In this document: one piece after another, positions 14,817-27,001 of the stretch | How the letters are laid out: each line of letters starts with the position of its first letter | Numbering within the stretch: the first letter of the stretch is position 1 | NCBI GenBank assembly: GCA_029706075.1 | Contig: JAINUG010000007.1 | Coordinates: 10,355,501 to 10,419,500, forward strand | Reading direction: 5' to 3' | Source of the DNA: Aldrovandia affinis | Lineage: Eukaryota > Chordata > Actinopteri > Notacanthiformes > Halosauridae | Length of the DNA: 64,000 nt | Notes under the pieces: generated by a model | What the model was told of the DNA's origin: nothing | What the model saw: only the letters and a program-made list of their open reading frames with translations | Databases searched by the model: none | Made by a program: the position numbers and the translations under genes

Positions 14817-17517
14817 GGATACATTTACATTTTACATTTTAAGCATTTAGCAGATGCTCTTATCCAGAGCGACTTACAAGATGTTCATTAATACAAGGTA
14901 AGAACAATCATAGTTAGCGCACAAGATCAGTGCAGTAATACAGCAATAGACATCATTGCAGGCGTCTGCGTATCATACCTGTAACACTGGGAAAGAAAAG
15001 GTTAGTGTGTTTTTTTAAAGTTTTTTTTATAGTGTAGAACAGTAACAGTAAACAGTGGTGACGACAGATAGACTAGATGGACAGTGTTCAGTGGTAGTGG
15101 AGTCTGAAGAGGTGGGTTTTTAGCCTCTTGCGGAAGATTGGAAGTGATTCCGCAGTCCTGACCGATTGCGGGAGGTCGTTCCACCAGCGAGGGACCAGGA
15201 CAGAGAAGAGGCGAGACCGCGAGGAGCGGCTGCCAGGCGCCCGGAGGGATGGGGCAGTCAGTTTGCCAGAGGAGGCGGAGCGGAGGGGTCTGGGCGGGGT
15301 GTAGGGAGTGATGAGTGACTGGAGGTATGGGGGAGCAGTACCTCTGGCCGCTTGAAAAGCAAGCACCAGTGACTTGAATCTGATGCGTGCTGCAATGGGG
15401 AGCCAGTGCAGAGAGGAGAGTAGAGGGGTGACGTGGGTGAACTTCGGCTGGTTGAACACCAGGCGAGCGGCAGCGTTCTGGCCAGCAAGGAATTGCAGTA
15501 GTCCAGACGTGAGATCACCAGGGCCTGGACCAGGAGTTGAGTGGCCTCTTGGGTGAGGAACGGTCGGATCCTCCAGATGTTGTGGAGAGAGAAACGGCAG
15601 GTCCAAGTGACCACTGCAATATGGATCGAGAAGCACAGCTGGTTGTCCAGGGTTACCCCAAGACTCCTGGCAGACTGGGACGGAGACACTATGGAGCCTT
15701 CCACGGTGATTGACGCATCAATCATCGGGGAGCCCTTCGCAGGGAAGAAGAGCAGCTCTGTCTTCCCCAGGTTCAGCTTCAGGTGGTGGGTGGACATCCA
15801 TGCGGAGATGTCAGCCAGGCATGCAGAGATCCGTACCGGGACCTGGGTATCAGATGGAGGGAAGGAGAGAAAGAGTTGAGTGTCATCAGCATAACAGTGA
15901 TAGGAAAAGCTATGAGCAGAAATAACAGAGCCAAGTGACTTGGTATACAGAGAGAATAGGACGGGGCCTAGCACCAAGCCCTGCGGGACTCTGGTAGAGA
16001 GGGTGTGGGGAGAGGAGAGGGATCCTCTCCAGGCCACCTGGTAGGACCGGTCAGCCAGGTAGGACTCAAACCATGTCAACGCAGATCCAGAGATTCCCAT
16101 CTCGACGAGAGATGAGAGCAGGATCCGGTGGTCCACGGTGTCGAATGCCGCCGACAGGTCGAGGAGGAGGAGGACGGAGCTAAGGGATCGGGACTTAGCC
16201 CCGTGAAGAGCCTCAGTGACCGCAAGGAGAGCCTGCTCTGAACCCAGATTGGTTGGGATCAAGCAGGTCGTTCTGTAAGAGCTGAGCAGACAGTTGATTA
16301 TAGACAGCCCGCTCTAGTGTTTTGGAAAGGAATGGGAGGAGAGAGACAGGTCGATAGTTAGAGATGACAGCAGGATTCAGAGAGGGTTTTTTGAGGAGGG
16401 GGACAACATGAGCGCATTTGAGGGAGGAGGGGACAGAGCCAGAGGAAAGAGAGGAGTTAATGACATTGGAGACAAAGGGGAGGATGTCCATAGAAATGGA
16501 CTGGAAGAGGGGGGAAGGAATGGGATCAAGAGGGCAGGTGGTGGGACGGTGGGAGAGAACGAGTTGAAGGATGTCTGAGTCAGGAAGGGGTGAGAAGGAG
16601 GACAGAGGGGTGGGAGGTTTAGGTAGCGAGATGGGTGAGGGAGAGGTTGGGGGGAAGGAGTTACGAATGACATCGACCTTCTCGTGAAAGAAGGATAAGA
16701 AGTCATTGGCGGTTAGAGAGGAGGGGAGTGGGGGAGGAGGAGGGGTGAGGAGAGAGGAAAACGTAGAATAGAGTTTACTTGGGTTGGAAACAGAAGATTG
16801 AATCTTAGAAAGGAAAAATGCAGACTTAGCAGAGGAGAGGTTAGAGGAGAAGGAAGCCAGGAGAGTGTGGAAATCAGACAGAGCTACAGGGGATTTGGAT
16901 TTTCTCCATTTCCTTTCTGCCACTCGCAGTTTCAGTCGGTTAGCCCGAATGGAATCGGTTAGCCAGGGGGCGGGGGGGCGGAGACGAGCAGGTTTAGTGG
17001 ATAGAGGACAGAGTAAGTCAAAGGAGGAGGAGAGAGAGGAAAGTAGGGTGGATGATGCTTCCTCAGCAGGTAGCTGAGAGAAGGCATCAGTAGGGGGAAG
17101 GGAAGATAGGACAGTAGCTGACAGGGCAGCGGGGTAGAGAGAGCGGAGGTTGCGACGGACAAGGACAGTAGGAGCAGGTGAAGATGGTTTAGGCACAGAG
17201 GGGAGGGGGAGGGAGAAAGACAGAAAGCAATGGTCAAACACATGTAGAGGCGATACCGTAATGTTGGGTGAGGCGCAGTTCCTGGTGAAGACCAGATACA
17301 GTTAGTTACCGGCCTTGTGAGTGGATGGGGATTCAGCCATGGTGAAGTCAAAGGACTGAAGCAGGGGGAGGAATGCAGAGGCCTGAGAGGTCTCCAGCGT
17401 CAGGTTGAAGTCACCGAGGAGTAAGACAGGGGTGCCATCCTCAGGGAAAGCACTGAGTAGGGCATCCATCTCATCTAGGTAACTCCCCAGTGGACCTGGA
17501 GGGCGAAAGGATCACAA
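14817..17517 (-). mobile_element. L2-clade LINE, 5'-truncated, with target duplication
   Basis: Minus strand, 2.7 kb. It starts within the endonuclease (LLLGDFNLTLETSQ at about 17430) and runs through a linker with SNYRPVSLLPFLSKTLERAV (about 16330), LDLSAAFDTVDH (about 16160), VPQGLVLGPVLFSLY and the catalytic CYADDTQLFLSFP (about 15890). The C-terminal block WLPIAARIRFKSLVLAFQAA follows near 15360, then the 3' UTR with the gcgacttacaagatgttcat-type tail. The duplicated target AGGATTTCAAA lies at 14806-14816 and 17518-17528. There are three frame breaks in the RT-to-C-terminal part, so it is dead. Confidence 0.9.
15258..17241 (-). pseudogene. L2 LINE ORF2 remnant (endonuclease end, reverse transcriptase)
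   Basis: Two long minus-strand frames, 16213-17241 (342 codons) and 15258-16262 (334 codons), overlap by about 50 bases, so one frameshift separates RT motif 1 (NQSGFRAG) from motif 2 (LGSEQALL). A third frame, 15088-15636, carries the C-terminus ending FRKRLKTHLFRLHYH. The YADD active site is intact. This enzyme primes reverse transcription at a nicked target. It would have moved its own RNA and SINEs sharing its tail. Confidence 0.85.
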
Positions 17518-17529
17518 AGGATTTCAAAA

Positions 17530-18030
17530 GTCATACAATCTTTCAGAGAAAGTTGCTGTTTTAGTAAGAAAATATATACACTCACAGACTTCGATTTCCT
17601 ATAAGGTATGCTCATTTGCACATTCCACCTATTTTAAAAGTAATAGTAACTGTTGTAAATACTTAAATATGTATGTTGATTGGAGACAAGACTAAGTACC
17701 TTCATCTCTTGTCTGAACAACACTGTTTTTATGGTTAACCCCACCCCTCTAACCCACAGCCTTTCAGGGATAGTTCACCTTCATTTCAAAGTTTCATATT
17801 TGCAATGGCAACTGTCCTCAAAATGCAATGAGATCCTCTTCCATGTTCAGGAGGGACCCATGCCCCGTACTGCGGACTCTGGGTATTCTTTAACAACTTA
17901 TCCAAGTGGGTGTGGCAACTGTCCTCAAAATGCAATGAGTGCTTGTGTGCCTGTGTAGAACAGAGACCAGATGGCCTTTTCCTTGCTGTACACTTGTTGC
18001 CATTTTTTGCATGCCAAATGGTCAGCACTT
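17530..18030. other. Unclassified region with a short internal duplication
   Basis: The string ggcaactgtcctcaaaatgc occurs twice (about 17808 and 17917), about 109 bases apart, with different surroundings. This is probably the 3' flank or non-coding end of the hAT element whose C-terminus lies at 18033. No TIR matching the one at 29026 was found. Confidence 0.3.
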
Positions 18031-18032
18031 CT

Positions 18033-18729
18033 TCATCCTTTTAACAGCCACGCACAGACATATCTCTTTGGGTCAAACTTGTTAAATGGTGTTCTATTGC
18101 GGTTGAGGAAAAGAAGGCTACTCTGCTTCATAATGCCAAGGGAGTTCGTGAGTGGTGTCATTGTGGTGTCCATTGAGCTGAAGCTGCGCTCACACTCTGC
18201 TGTTGAAACCGCAATGGTCTCAAATGCAGTGATGAGTGATTGCATGTCCTTTGGGATGCTTTTCCCACCATTTTCCTTGTACTCACAAAAGCCAAGAATA
18301 ACTTGTTTTGAAGATAGATGGAGCCTCTGACACATGGACACCACCTCTCTTTCACCATACAAAATATCATGGTCATCTGGCCAGTATCGCGGACAGACCA
18401 CATTGCAGGCTGAGTATGTCTTCATACTCTGACTCACTTGCAGTAGACCTACTTGAAACACTGGATGCCACGGTTGTCATCAGTCATTTGCTGAGAGAGG
18501 TTGCCAAGCTGCCATAGACTGTTCATGGGCACATCAGCTTTCCGGCCATCATGAAGGGCAACTCCAGTTTCTCTGTTGCCTCTGATGCAACACTTAAGAA
18601 CTCCCACTCTCTTCCTCTAGTCCAACTTTTAAAGACCTTTATCTTGCGAGAGATCAAGTTATGAGCATCGGGGAGTGTGATGGAGTCACTTTGCAGTCTT
18701 AAGGCCTCTACATGCTTCTGCATAAGCAA
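18033..18729 (-). pseudogene. hAT transposase, C-terminal part with dimerisation domain
   Basis: Two minus-strand frames. 18523-18729 gives LPDAHNLISRKIKVFKSW. 18033-18461 gives LHLSSKQVILGFCEYKENGG and then VSTAECERSFSSMDTTMTPL-TNSLGIMKQSSLLFLN, the hAT C-terminal dimerisation motif. The wording is closest to the KIAA1586/ZBED-like hAT group. The N-terminal part is found 8.5 kb away at 27002-27285 and 21132-21225, split off by later insertions. A frame change near 18465 and loss of the central region make it dead. Confidence 0.85.
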
Positions 18730-18919
18730 CGCGACATCCCCTGCAACACGTCGCAGAGCACTCGGAAATGTATACTTCTGCGCAACCTATGCGACATGGT
18801 GTCCTTACACTTCTGTACACTAGTAGGCGTAAACGTATTGAACAAGGTTGGTAAAGTTTTCATGAAAGCAGGGAAACTCCTGTACCTTCAATCTTCTTCA
18901 GGTCAATCTTTCCTGAAAC

Positions 18920-19034
18920 CGTGTTGAACAAATTATGCTAGCTATCTATATCGTTAGCTACTGTTAGCAAGCTTTATTTGGCTGTAATACCAGATTGCTA
19001 GCTAGCTAGCTAGATAGATATCGATAGTTTTGCT
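18920..19034. repeat. GCTA-rich low-complexity segment
   Basis: Runs of gctagctagctagctagata near 18995, in the middle of the broken hAT element. Nothing else is recognised between 18760 and 19034. Confidence 0.5.
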
Positions 19035-19205
19035 TAGCTAACGTTGACATAGATATATACAGGTATGGTATGCAGCTGCCATAAACAATGTCTATCGCTG
19101 TATTACTTCACTGATCTCTTGTGCGAACTATGATTGTTCTTACCATATATTAATACACATCTAGCAAATCGCTCTGGATAAGAGCGTCTGCTACATGCTT
19201 AAAAA
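19035..19205 (+). mobile_element. L2-type LINE 3' UTR fragment
   Basis: Plus-strand copy of the block seen inverted at 14820-14990: ggtatgcagctgccataaac, tctatcgctgtattact, then tcgctctggataagagcgtc and tgctacatgctta. No coding part is attached. Confidence 0.7.
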
Positions 19206-19497
19206 ATGTATATGCACCCTGCTCTTTGCATTAAGGTCTTGTAGTGACATGTTACATTTATATGTAATCTAAATCACAACACAAAACATCTGGATATTTG
19301 CAACCTTAAATATATAATTTAGAATGACGTGAAGAGCCTACGCCTGTCATAAAAGCAACTTGTGTGCGAGCAACTCACCTTTATAGCATTAAAATAATAC
19401 AGTAAATTCACGTGGAACAAAGGAACCAACTCTTGAAAATAATGTTAATGTATTAAGGGAAATGAAGGATGGTCTTTTTCTGTATTTTCACAGTCTT

Positions 19498-20210
19498 TTA
19501 AAAATCGCTGCTTTTATCTTTCTCCCCTAATCTGGATGTCACTCTGGAGAAAATTTCTACTAAATGCTTAATGTGTAAAATGTGGGGTGGAAGAATGCAG
19601 TCCGGGTGATGTTTTTGATATGAGGTGCAAAGAAGAAGGTGTTTTCCAGGATGACACAGAGACTCTTGAGAGAAGGGCGCAGGGAACCCATCGATGGTGA
19701 TGTTGGGGTTAAGACAGTGTGGATTTGGAGCCAATGAGCAGGGACTCAGTTTTACTGCCATTAAGCATCCGAAAATTCCTGCTCGTCCAGTGCAATGTTC
19801 AGTGGAGATATTATCTGGGATGGTGTCAGGGGGCTGTAGTAGGTAGACTGTTGAGAAGAGCACTCTGGTGTTGCCTTTTCCAGTACTGATGATGTTTGAG
19901 TAATAGGAGGATTTGGCAGCAGAAAGGGAATTCTTGTAATGGAGTAGGTGTTGAGAATAGAGTTGGGTGTGCACTGAGAGTCCAGTCTTTTTACACAACC
20001 ACTCGACGGCCAGTGATTTTAAGCTGGCAGTGGTCGCGGGTGTACCAAGGAGCAGTGTGGGCAAAAGAGACTGTGCAGGTTTTGAGGTGGGTCAGGGAGT
20101 CCAGGGAAGAGGAGAGGCAATCATTGTAATGACTAACCAAGTCAGCTGAGAAGGAGGACAGGGCAGGGCTGGGGTGGGAGTTGATCAGGCTGACAAGATC
20201 CATAGGCTAC
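19498..20210 (-). mobile_element. L2/Maui-type LINE fragment, internally deleted
   Basis: The minus strand reads SHYNDCLSSSLDSLTHLKTC, then TVSFAHTAPWYT (about 20080-20130). After a frame change come LCKKTGLSVHTQLYSQHLLH, YKNSLSAAKSSYYSNIIS and TRVLFSTVYLLQPPDTIPDN, the linker before RT in L2-like LINEs. It then jumps to a late RT segment (NPNITIDGFP...). The RT core is missing. A family distinct from the L2 at 14817. Confidence 0.8.
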
Positions 20211-20214
20211 CAAA

Positions 20215-20862
20215 CCCAGGGTATCGCTCACGGTAACGCCTTCGGCGTCCAATTATCTACTCCATTTTCGGTAGTGCAAAAGACGTCCAACTATGTACTC
20301 CCTAAGAAAAACAATGTGCATACAAATATTTATTTAACAGGTGTATCTTACTGAATGGTAGCGATGGATGGCCTGCTGGCTTCAGTCTTTCATGTCTGTG
20401 CATTGAATAACCACAAGCTGTGGTGAAATAGTTTTTAGCTTAATTGATTATGCTTGCAAGTTACCCATGGATTGGGCGATTTGCCTCAACGTGGGGGGAA
20501 ATTCACAATATTCACAAAATATTCTCATGTGATTTCAGATAACCTTATGTTCATATGTGCGCATCAATAAAGTCACCAAATTGCCCAGAGCGCTAGCGTT
20601 TGCGCTAAGAGGTGGTCTAGTTGGACGTTAACGCAAACTCATTATTTGACACCAAACTTGCATAGCGCCCGACAGTTTTCATTGTCACACCCCCTATTGC
20701 GCTGCCCAACCCATAGTCGTGCAAACGCCGTCATTGTGCACCACGAAATTGCCAAACTCGGAGGAGACGGGAAATATTCCGTTTGCTACAGACGAAACTG
20801 GCAATTCGCCTGCTCTAGGGCATAACGCCGCTTAGCGCCGGAACAAAAATAGGGCCCTTTGT
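20215..20862 (-). mobile_element. Harbinger-like non-autonomous element, copy a
   Basis: The right end reads caaaaatagggccct, the inverse of the agggccctatttt terminus at 59625. From about 20355 to 20862 it follows, inverted, the sequence at 59625-60120 (for example gacgaaactggcaattcgcc and aaactcattatttgacacca). The left 140 bases do not match that copy. No transposase frame. Confidence 0.65.
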
Positions 20863-20865
20863 GTT

Positions 20866-21131
20866 CCCACATTTTTTTGCGGATTGCTCCAACCTGAGCC
20901 TTTCTGGTGTCTGCATTACTTGTTATCTTGAAGTCCACCCAATCCTTTTCCAATCGGGACCCCTGCAAGTGACGATGAAGTTCAATCCTGCCAACACTGC
21001 CACAACATATGTTGCCTTATTGATGATTATGTCTGTATTGTCTATGTGTATACTGGAGCTTTGTGTGTGACACAGAATTTCCCCAATGGGGATAAATAAA
21101 GTTGATCTTACCTTATCTTATCTTATCTTAC
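20866..21131 (+). mobile_element. LINE 3' end with (TTATC)n tail
   Basis: It ends cagaatttccccaatgggga, taaataaagttgat and then (CTTAT)n, a common fish LINE tail. It interrupts the hAT coding sequence, which resumes at 21132 on the minus strand. The LINE clade is not clear from this short piece. Confidence 0.6.
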
Positions 21132-21225
21132 AAATGTGACATCCTAGCTTCCCATTTTTGGCACTCAACCATGGATTCTTCTCTTTGAAATACTTGCCTT
21201 GATCTTCTGTCCAGAAACTATGTTA
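21132..21225 (-). pseudogene. hAT transposase, N-terminal fragment
   Basis: Minus-strand translation from 21218 down gives FWTEDQGKYFKEKNPWLSAK and NGKLGCHICK, the cysteine-containing N-terminal block of KIAA1586-like hAT proteins. It directly continues the frame of 27002-27285 once the Tx1 LINE (21234-26993) and its GATGTTTA duplication are set aside, apart from a one-base frame change at the junction. It is cut on its other side by the LINE tail at 20866-21131. Confidence 0.8.
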
Positions 21226-21412
21226 GATGTTTATTTTTATTTTTTTGAACTTTGTGTTTATTAAGAACAAAACACAACAAATACAAACATTTCACTTGAC
21301 AGCATGTGTGAATCAGAATCCACACAATAATCACAAAAAATCACAACATGAAAAGGAAAAGAAATAGTGTCGAAAATAATTTAAGACAAAAAAAAAAAAA
21401 ACATATATACAT

Positions 21413-21474
<62 letters not shown>

Positions 21475-21510
21475 ATAATAATAAGTACATCACAGGGGTT
21501 GGGGTTCCAG

Positions 21511-24500
21511 TCAGATATTAAGATAAAACAGTAGGGGTGACCACCTCCGTTGAAAGAGGCCTGTTTTCATCTGTATTTGGGCAGTCAGAGCCTCCATAAC
21601 ATACACCTCCCTCAGTTTATTCTTCCATTGTGCCACCGTGGGTGGTCCTGGTTTCATCCAGTTCAAAGTGACAATTTTTCTTGCAGTCATCAAAAAAATA
21701 TGTATAAGGTACGCTTGGTCCCCAGTACACATATCCTCTGCAAACAAATCCAAAATAAAATGCCTAGGGTTAAGTGGCAAGTCAATCCTCAGAATTTGGC
21801 CTATCTCTCCCTTTACCTCCTGCCAATACTGAACCATCTTCGGGCAGTCCCAAAATATGTGTGAATGATCACCAACCATGCCACATTCTCTCCAGCAATA
21901 CTTTGCTGTAGGGGTATCTACAAACCTGGAGACTTCCAAAGGAGTTCTAAAGAAACGTGTCTTTGTCTTCCAGTCAAACTCTTTCCATATGTTACCATGT
22001 ATACCTTTGTGACAACCAGCGCACATACTCTCCCATTCTCCATCTTCAATAACAATATTTAATTCTAATTCCCATTTGTTTTTGATGTAGAGGGTGCTAT
22101 CTGCTACATCATTCAATACATTTCTATAAATATGGGAAACATGATTCTTGGAGGGTATTTGGAATTTAGTTATGTTAATAAAATATGATTCAATGTTTGT
22201 TGGGGGTTTCTAATTATATTCCAATCCTCATGATGCGTGATGTAATGCCTAATTTGGAAATACCTAAACTGGTCTCTCTGTGGCACAAAAAACTTCTCCT
22301 GGAGATAAGAGAATGACTGTAAACTGTCGCCACAAAATAGTTGGTCAATGACTTTAAGATCTCTGTCCGCCCACCTCTTAAAGGCACTATCTGTCATTGA
22401 GGGGAGAAAGTCTGGGTTTCCAGCTATTCGCATGGCCCGTGAGAGAGTAGCCTTCCCCCTAAATCTCTTCTGAACAGCGGACCACACTTTCAAGGTGTGC
22501 TTCACCCAAATGTTCTGAATTCCTACTTTCTTTCGAGATTGTTGGCCCATAAAAATTAAACTGGATAAAGATATATCTGGTACTGAACTCTGCTCTATAC
22601 TAACCCATCCAGTATCTGTGTCATTGTTTATCCAGGCTATTACCGCAGTTAGTTGTGCAGCCCAGAAATAGTGCTTTAAGTTAGGAAGGCCAAGTCCGCC
22701 CTTGTCCTTCCCCAGAGTCAGTGTTTTATATCTCACCCTCGGTCTCCTGTTCTGCCATATAAATTTGGATATAAGCTTATCCAACATATTGAAGGCGGAT
22801 GCCGGGACCCAGATAGGCAGAGACTGAAACAAAAACAAGAGTCTGGGTAATAGATTCATCCTAACCGCCTCTATCCTACCCAAAAGGGACAGTGGCAGTA
22901 CATCCCATCTAGTCAAATCCCCTTTAACCACTTCAAATAGCTTCTTATAATTTGCCTGATACAGTTTCGTTATTTTTGGGGTGATTGTAATGCCCAAATA
23001 TCTAAAACCCTGCCCTGATCTATGAAAGGACACTATACTGTCAAGTTGGCTAGGCCACTCCCCTGAAATCATCAATGCCTCTGATTTAGTAGAGTTTACT
23101 TTATATCCTGACACCTGGCCGTATTCCTCCAAGGTTTTCAAAAGGGCCGGGACAGAGGAGACTGGATTTTCTATAAACAATATTATATCATCTGCGTATA
23201 AACCTATCTTGTGTTCATTCCCACCCTCATCTTTAATTCCCTGTATCTTGGGATTACTCCTAATCAACTCAGCGAGAGGTTCAATACTAAGAGCGAAGAG
23301 GGCTGGAGACAAAGCATCTCCCTGTCTAGTTCCTCTTCCCAACTTAAAGAATTCTGAACAATGACCATTGACTCTCACTCTTGATCTTGGGTCCTTATAA
23401 AATACCTCAATCCATTTTATAAAGGTCAGACCAAAGCCCATGCGTGTCAATGTCTCCTTCAAGAATGTCCAATCTAGTCTATCAAATGCTTTCTCAGCAT
23501 CTAAACTGAGAAGCATCGATGGAGTTTTCCTACCCGCGGCAAGTGATTGTAAATTTAGAACCCTCCTAACATTATTGGTACCCTGGCGCCCTATTATAAA
23601 ACCCTTTTGGTCTGGATGTACAAGTTTCCTAATGTGCCTCTGTATTCTGCCTGCCAGTATAGAGGTCAGGATTTTTAAGTCCTGGCAAAGAAGGCTTATG
23701 GGACGATATCCCATACAATGTGTGGGGTCCTTCCCTTCTTTATGAATAACAGTAATGATCGCCTCTGACCAGGATTTTGGGGGGTCTCCCTCATCTAATG
23801 CATAATTATATACCCGACATAGGACTGGAGCCAGCTCATTCACATACATTTTGTAAAACTCTCCTGAGTATCCATCGATACCCGGTGATTTATTATTTTT
23901 AAGCCTCCCAATACTGTCTACTATTTCCTCTACTGTGATGGGGGAACACATCCTCTCTGCCTCCTCTTGTGATAATGTGTTTAAATTAACTGAATTTAGG
24001 AGGTGTGATATCTTATCCACCTTCCCTTGCATCTCCTGACCCTCATATAGTTGTTTATAATACGTAGCAAATGCATCCGCTATTTCTTTTGACTGGGATG
24101 TAATTTTCTTAGTATCTGGATGTTTGATTTTAGGTACCACTCGGCTAGACTGAGCCTTACGTAACTGAAAAGCCAATAGCCTACTTGCTTTATTGCCATA
24201 TTCATAGTACTTTCTATTTACAAATCTAAGTGCTCCCTCTGCCTTATAGGTAAGTAAATCATCTAATTTTTGTTTTTCTTGTTTTAGCAGTTCCAGCGTG
24301 CCTCCATCCCTTGATACTTTGTGCTCCCTTTCAAGACGGATAATTTCCTTCTCTAATTCCAATCTCCTGGCTTCTCTTTGTTTTTTAATTCTAGAAGAAA
24401 TTTGAATGATCTGTCCCCTCATCACAGCTTTGGCTCCCTCCCACAAAATGGAAGGATTGACCTCCCCGTTATCATTTATATCGAAATATTCATTCATGCC

Positions 24501-25298
24501 GTCCCGCAGTTCCTGTTGGGACAGAGGATCATTTAATATTGAAACATTAAGCCTCCAGTATCTGAATTGTCTATCCTGACCTAGGTTCATTTTCATCGTG
24601 ACAGGGCCATGGTCTGACAATGTTATCGGTTCTATCTCACATCCTGTTACTCTGTTTATGCAAACTTTCGACACACCTAACATGTCTATTCTAGAGTAGC
24701 TCCCATGGACTTGAGACCTATAGGTGTAGTCTTTCTCCTTGGGATGGAGATGCCGCCACACATCTACCAGACCTAGTCCATCCAACATCCCCAGGGCAGT
24801 AATTGTTTTCCTACATTGGGGTCCCATCTCAGCCGGTAATCTATCTATTCTGCCATTTAACACACAATTAAAGTCCCCCCCAATCACAATAGTTCCCTCC
24901 CCCTTATCTGCCAATTCTGAAGCTATTTTCTTGAAAAAATAAGGACAATCCTCATTCGGGGCATATAAATTCAGGAATGTGAATTTCTCTTCCCCTATCG
25001 TGCCTATTACTATAACATATCTGCCCTCCTCATCTTGAACTACTCTTTCACTGTTAAAAAACACAGACCTATTGAATAAAATAGCAACCCCCCTCTTCCT
25101 CCCACCCTCGTGAGAAGCACCATACACCTGTTCCACCCATTGCCTCCTTAACTTTAAATGCTCCGATTCAGACAGATGAGTCTCTTGTAACATTGCAACT
25201 GAACACTGTAATGCTTTAAGCTGAGAGAGTATCTTTTTTCTCTTAATAGGGTTTCCCAATCCCTTAATGTTATAACTAACTACAGTTATACTATCCAT
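21511..25298 (-). pseudogene. Tx1/L1-type LINE ORF2 (endonuclease + reverse transcriptase), one frameshift
   Basis: Starts MDSITVVSYNIKGLGNP at 25298. Residues 1-235 are an apurinic-type endonuclease: QETHL at 39-43, GGDFNC at 139-144, and the catalytic SDHG at 228-231. RT follows: GYRPISLL at 530-537, SLDAEKAFDRLDW around 598-610, RGTRQGDALSPALFAL around 655-670, and YADD at 701-704. This frame ends at 22170. The C-terminus with the CWRECGMVGDHSHIFWDCP zinc-knuckle-like motif is in another frame (22116-21511), so one frameshift near 22190-22200 separates it. EN and RT catalytic residues are all present. It nicks target DNA and primes reverse transcription there. Confidence 0.9.
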
Positions 25299-25828
25299 GA
25301 TGTACCTTAGTCCTTGCTATCAATGCAGAGCCTTCTAATCAGACCGAAAATGTCAAATGTAAAATAATGTACTCTGTAGATTCTATCAGCTGTCAATGAG
25401 TGAAAAGGAACAGGAACTATAAACACAATCTTAAAAAAATCAAAACAAAACAAACAAACAAACATTTCTAGCTTCCAAGTCCTCAACTGGCCTAGAGCAG
25501 CCAGTCCCCGAATGGAACCGGGCAGAGAGTGGCGGCAACTCTCTGGGATAAAGTCACAGCATGAAAAAGCAGCCGTCCCAATCCGCTGGGTATGCAGCCG
25601 CGGCCCTCGGGCTGAGTGTGAGTCACTCGTTATCTTGGTAAGACGCAGCCGCCGGTGCCACTGTCCCAAACGACTAAATATACTAATAGCCTATCTGAAC
25701 TCGGCAAAATGTAAACATAAACTTGAATTTAATATAAGCAACAAAATAGCCCTTAGAAAATATTATAAAGTTTTACTTTCAAACGTCCATCTATAGCCTA
25801 AGCGATCAACCTTACCTCAGCGTGACCG

Positions 25829-26866
25829 TCAATCACCTCCAGGAAAAAGAACCCGGCAGTCCTCCACTGATAGCCAAGTCGCATTTCCCCTTCTGCGGTC
25901 ATCTCGTCTCTCCCATCCGTGCTTGGCCAGCTCCCTCTCAAGTTTGTCGCGCTCATCAACTCGGACCTGGATTTTCATCTTCTGAAGCACTGGGACGGCC
26001 TCCATCAGTGTCTGGAACGTCTTCTCCTCGGACCCCACCATCATCCTCAGTCGCGCTGGATACAGGCACTTTGCCTTGACACCGTTCTTTTTCAGTTCTT
26101 TGATGACATACCTAACCTGGGCGCGTTTTCTCTGCAACATAGGTGAGTAGTCATTGTCAAAGTAGATTTGGTTGTCTCCCATTTTCACTTGGCCCTGCGT
26201 CCAAGCCTGCCGCAGGATCTGTTCCTTCACTGTGTAGTCGGCAAATCCGACTACTATGGAGCGGGAGGATCATTCTCTCTCGGCTTGGTGCAAGTGCCCT
26301 GTGGGCACGGTCAATCCTGATGTCGTCTTCCTTCATTTTCAGTGATGGCAATACGGTTGGCAGTAGCCCCTTAATAAAGCTCACCATGTTCCTCCCCTCA
26401 CTACCTTCGGGTATCTGGTACAGGCGCAGATTTTGTCTTCTTGCGCGATTCTGGAGGTCCTCACATCTTTCCATGAGCTCCGTTTCTCATTGCAGTAGAA
26501 AGTTGATGGCTCTGCCATGGGTCGCGACCGTCTCCTCCGCAGCAACGATACGCTCTTCTGTATCAACGACCCTCTTCTCAAGTTTTGTTAACTGCGCACC
26601 TAACCCCCCAATCGACGTTTCGAGTCTAGTAAATGACTCCGTAGTTTGACCTTTGAATTCCTTTACATCTTCTCTCATCTGTTGAAAATCCCCTCAAATT
26701 TCTCGATTCAATTTCTCTATTGCTTAGCAGCCTCCCCGTCTTTGCTAGCTAACGTGTCAGACTTAGCCACGCTAGGCGTGCTGCTGCTAGCGACGCTCGT
26801 TTTCGATGATTTCTCCTCGTTTTTGGATTTCTTCGGGTTTCTACTCGCTCTTTCCTCTGTACTCAT
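25829..26866 (-). pseudogene. Tx1/L1-type LINE ORF1 (RNA-binding chaperone)
   Basis: It begins MSTEERASRNPKKSKNEE at 26866. Then comes a coiled-coil segment (FTRLETSIGGLGAQLTKLEK, 26487-26678), an RRM-like part (RRQNLRLYQIPEGSEGRNMV, 26157-26474) and the L1 ORF1 C-terminal domain (NQIYFDNDYSPMLQRKRAQV, 25829-26230). The order is that of L1 ORF1p, a trimeric RNA chaperone. The parts are in three or more frames, so this ORF is broken while ORF2 is far better kept. It lies upstream of ORF2 with about 530 bases between. Confidence 0.85.
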
Positions 26867-27001
26867 TCTCACTTTGTTACTGGGCCTTCGTTTGCCAAGT
26901 TTTGATAAAGTTATCGTTTAGGTAGGGCATTCGTTCAGCGGAGCTCCGAACTTCGTGTCTTACTCGAACATGGCGCCACCGGAAGTCTAGGCCGATGTTT
27001 A

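Larger units (their letters stand above)
21234..26993 (-). mobile_element. L1/Tx1-type LINE, near full length (5.8 kb)
   Basis: Bounded by an 8-bp duplication GATGTTTA (21226-21233 and 26994-27001). On the minus strand it starts ggcgccatgttcgagtaaga, then ORF1 (26866-25829), ORF2 (25298 to about 21511), a 3' UTR with a (TA)n run at 21419-21467, and ends in AATAAA plus an A-rich tail. It is the youngest-looking LINE of the window: EN and RT read through in a single frame of 1042 codons. It landed in the coding region of an old hAT transposon. Confidence 0.92.

Noticed and set aside
15541-17077. Plus-strand frames of up to 112 codons
   Set aside because: Antisense shadows of the L2 LINE reverse transcriptase on the minus strand.
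18690-18790. TIR-like words (aaggcctctacatgcttctg, gcgacat repeats) suggesting another Harbinger element
   Set aside because: No matching inverse end could be found, and part of it overlaps the hAT coding piece.
23440-26649. Plus-strand frames (101 and 168 codons) over the Tx1 LINE
   Set aside because: Antisense shadows of ORF2 and ORF1.
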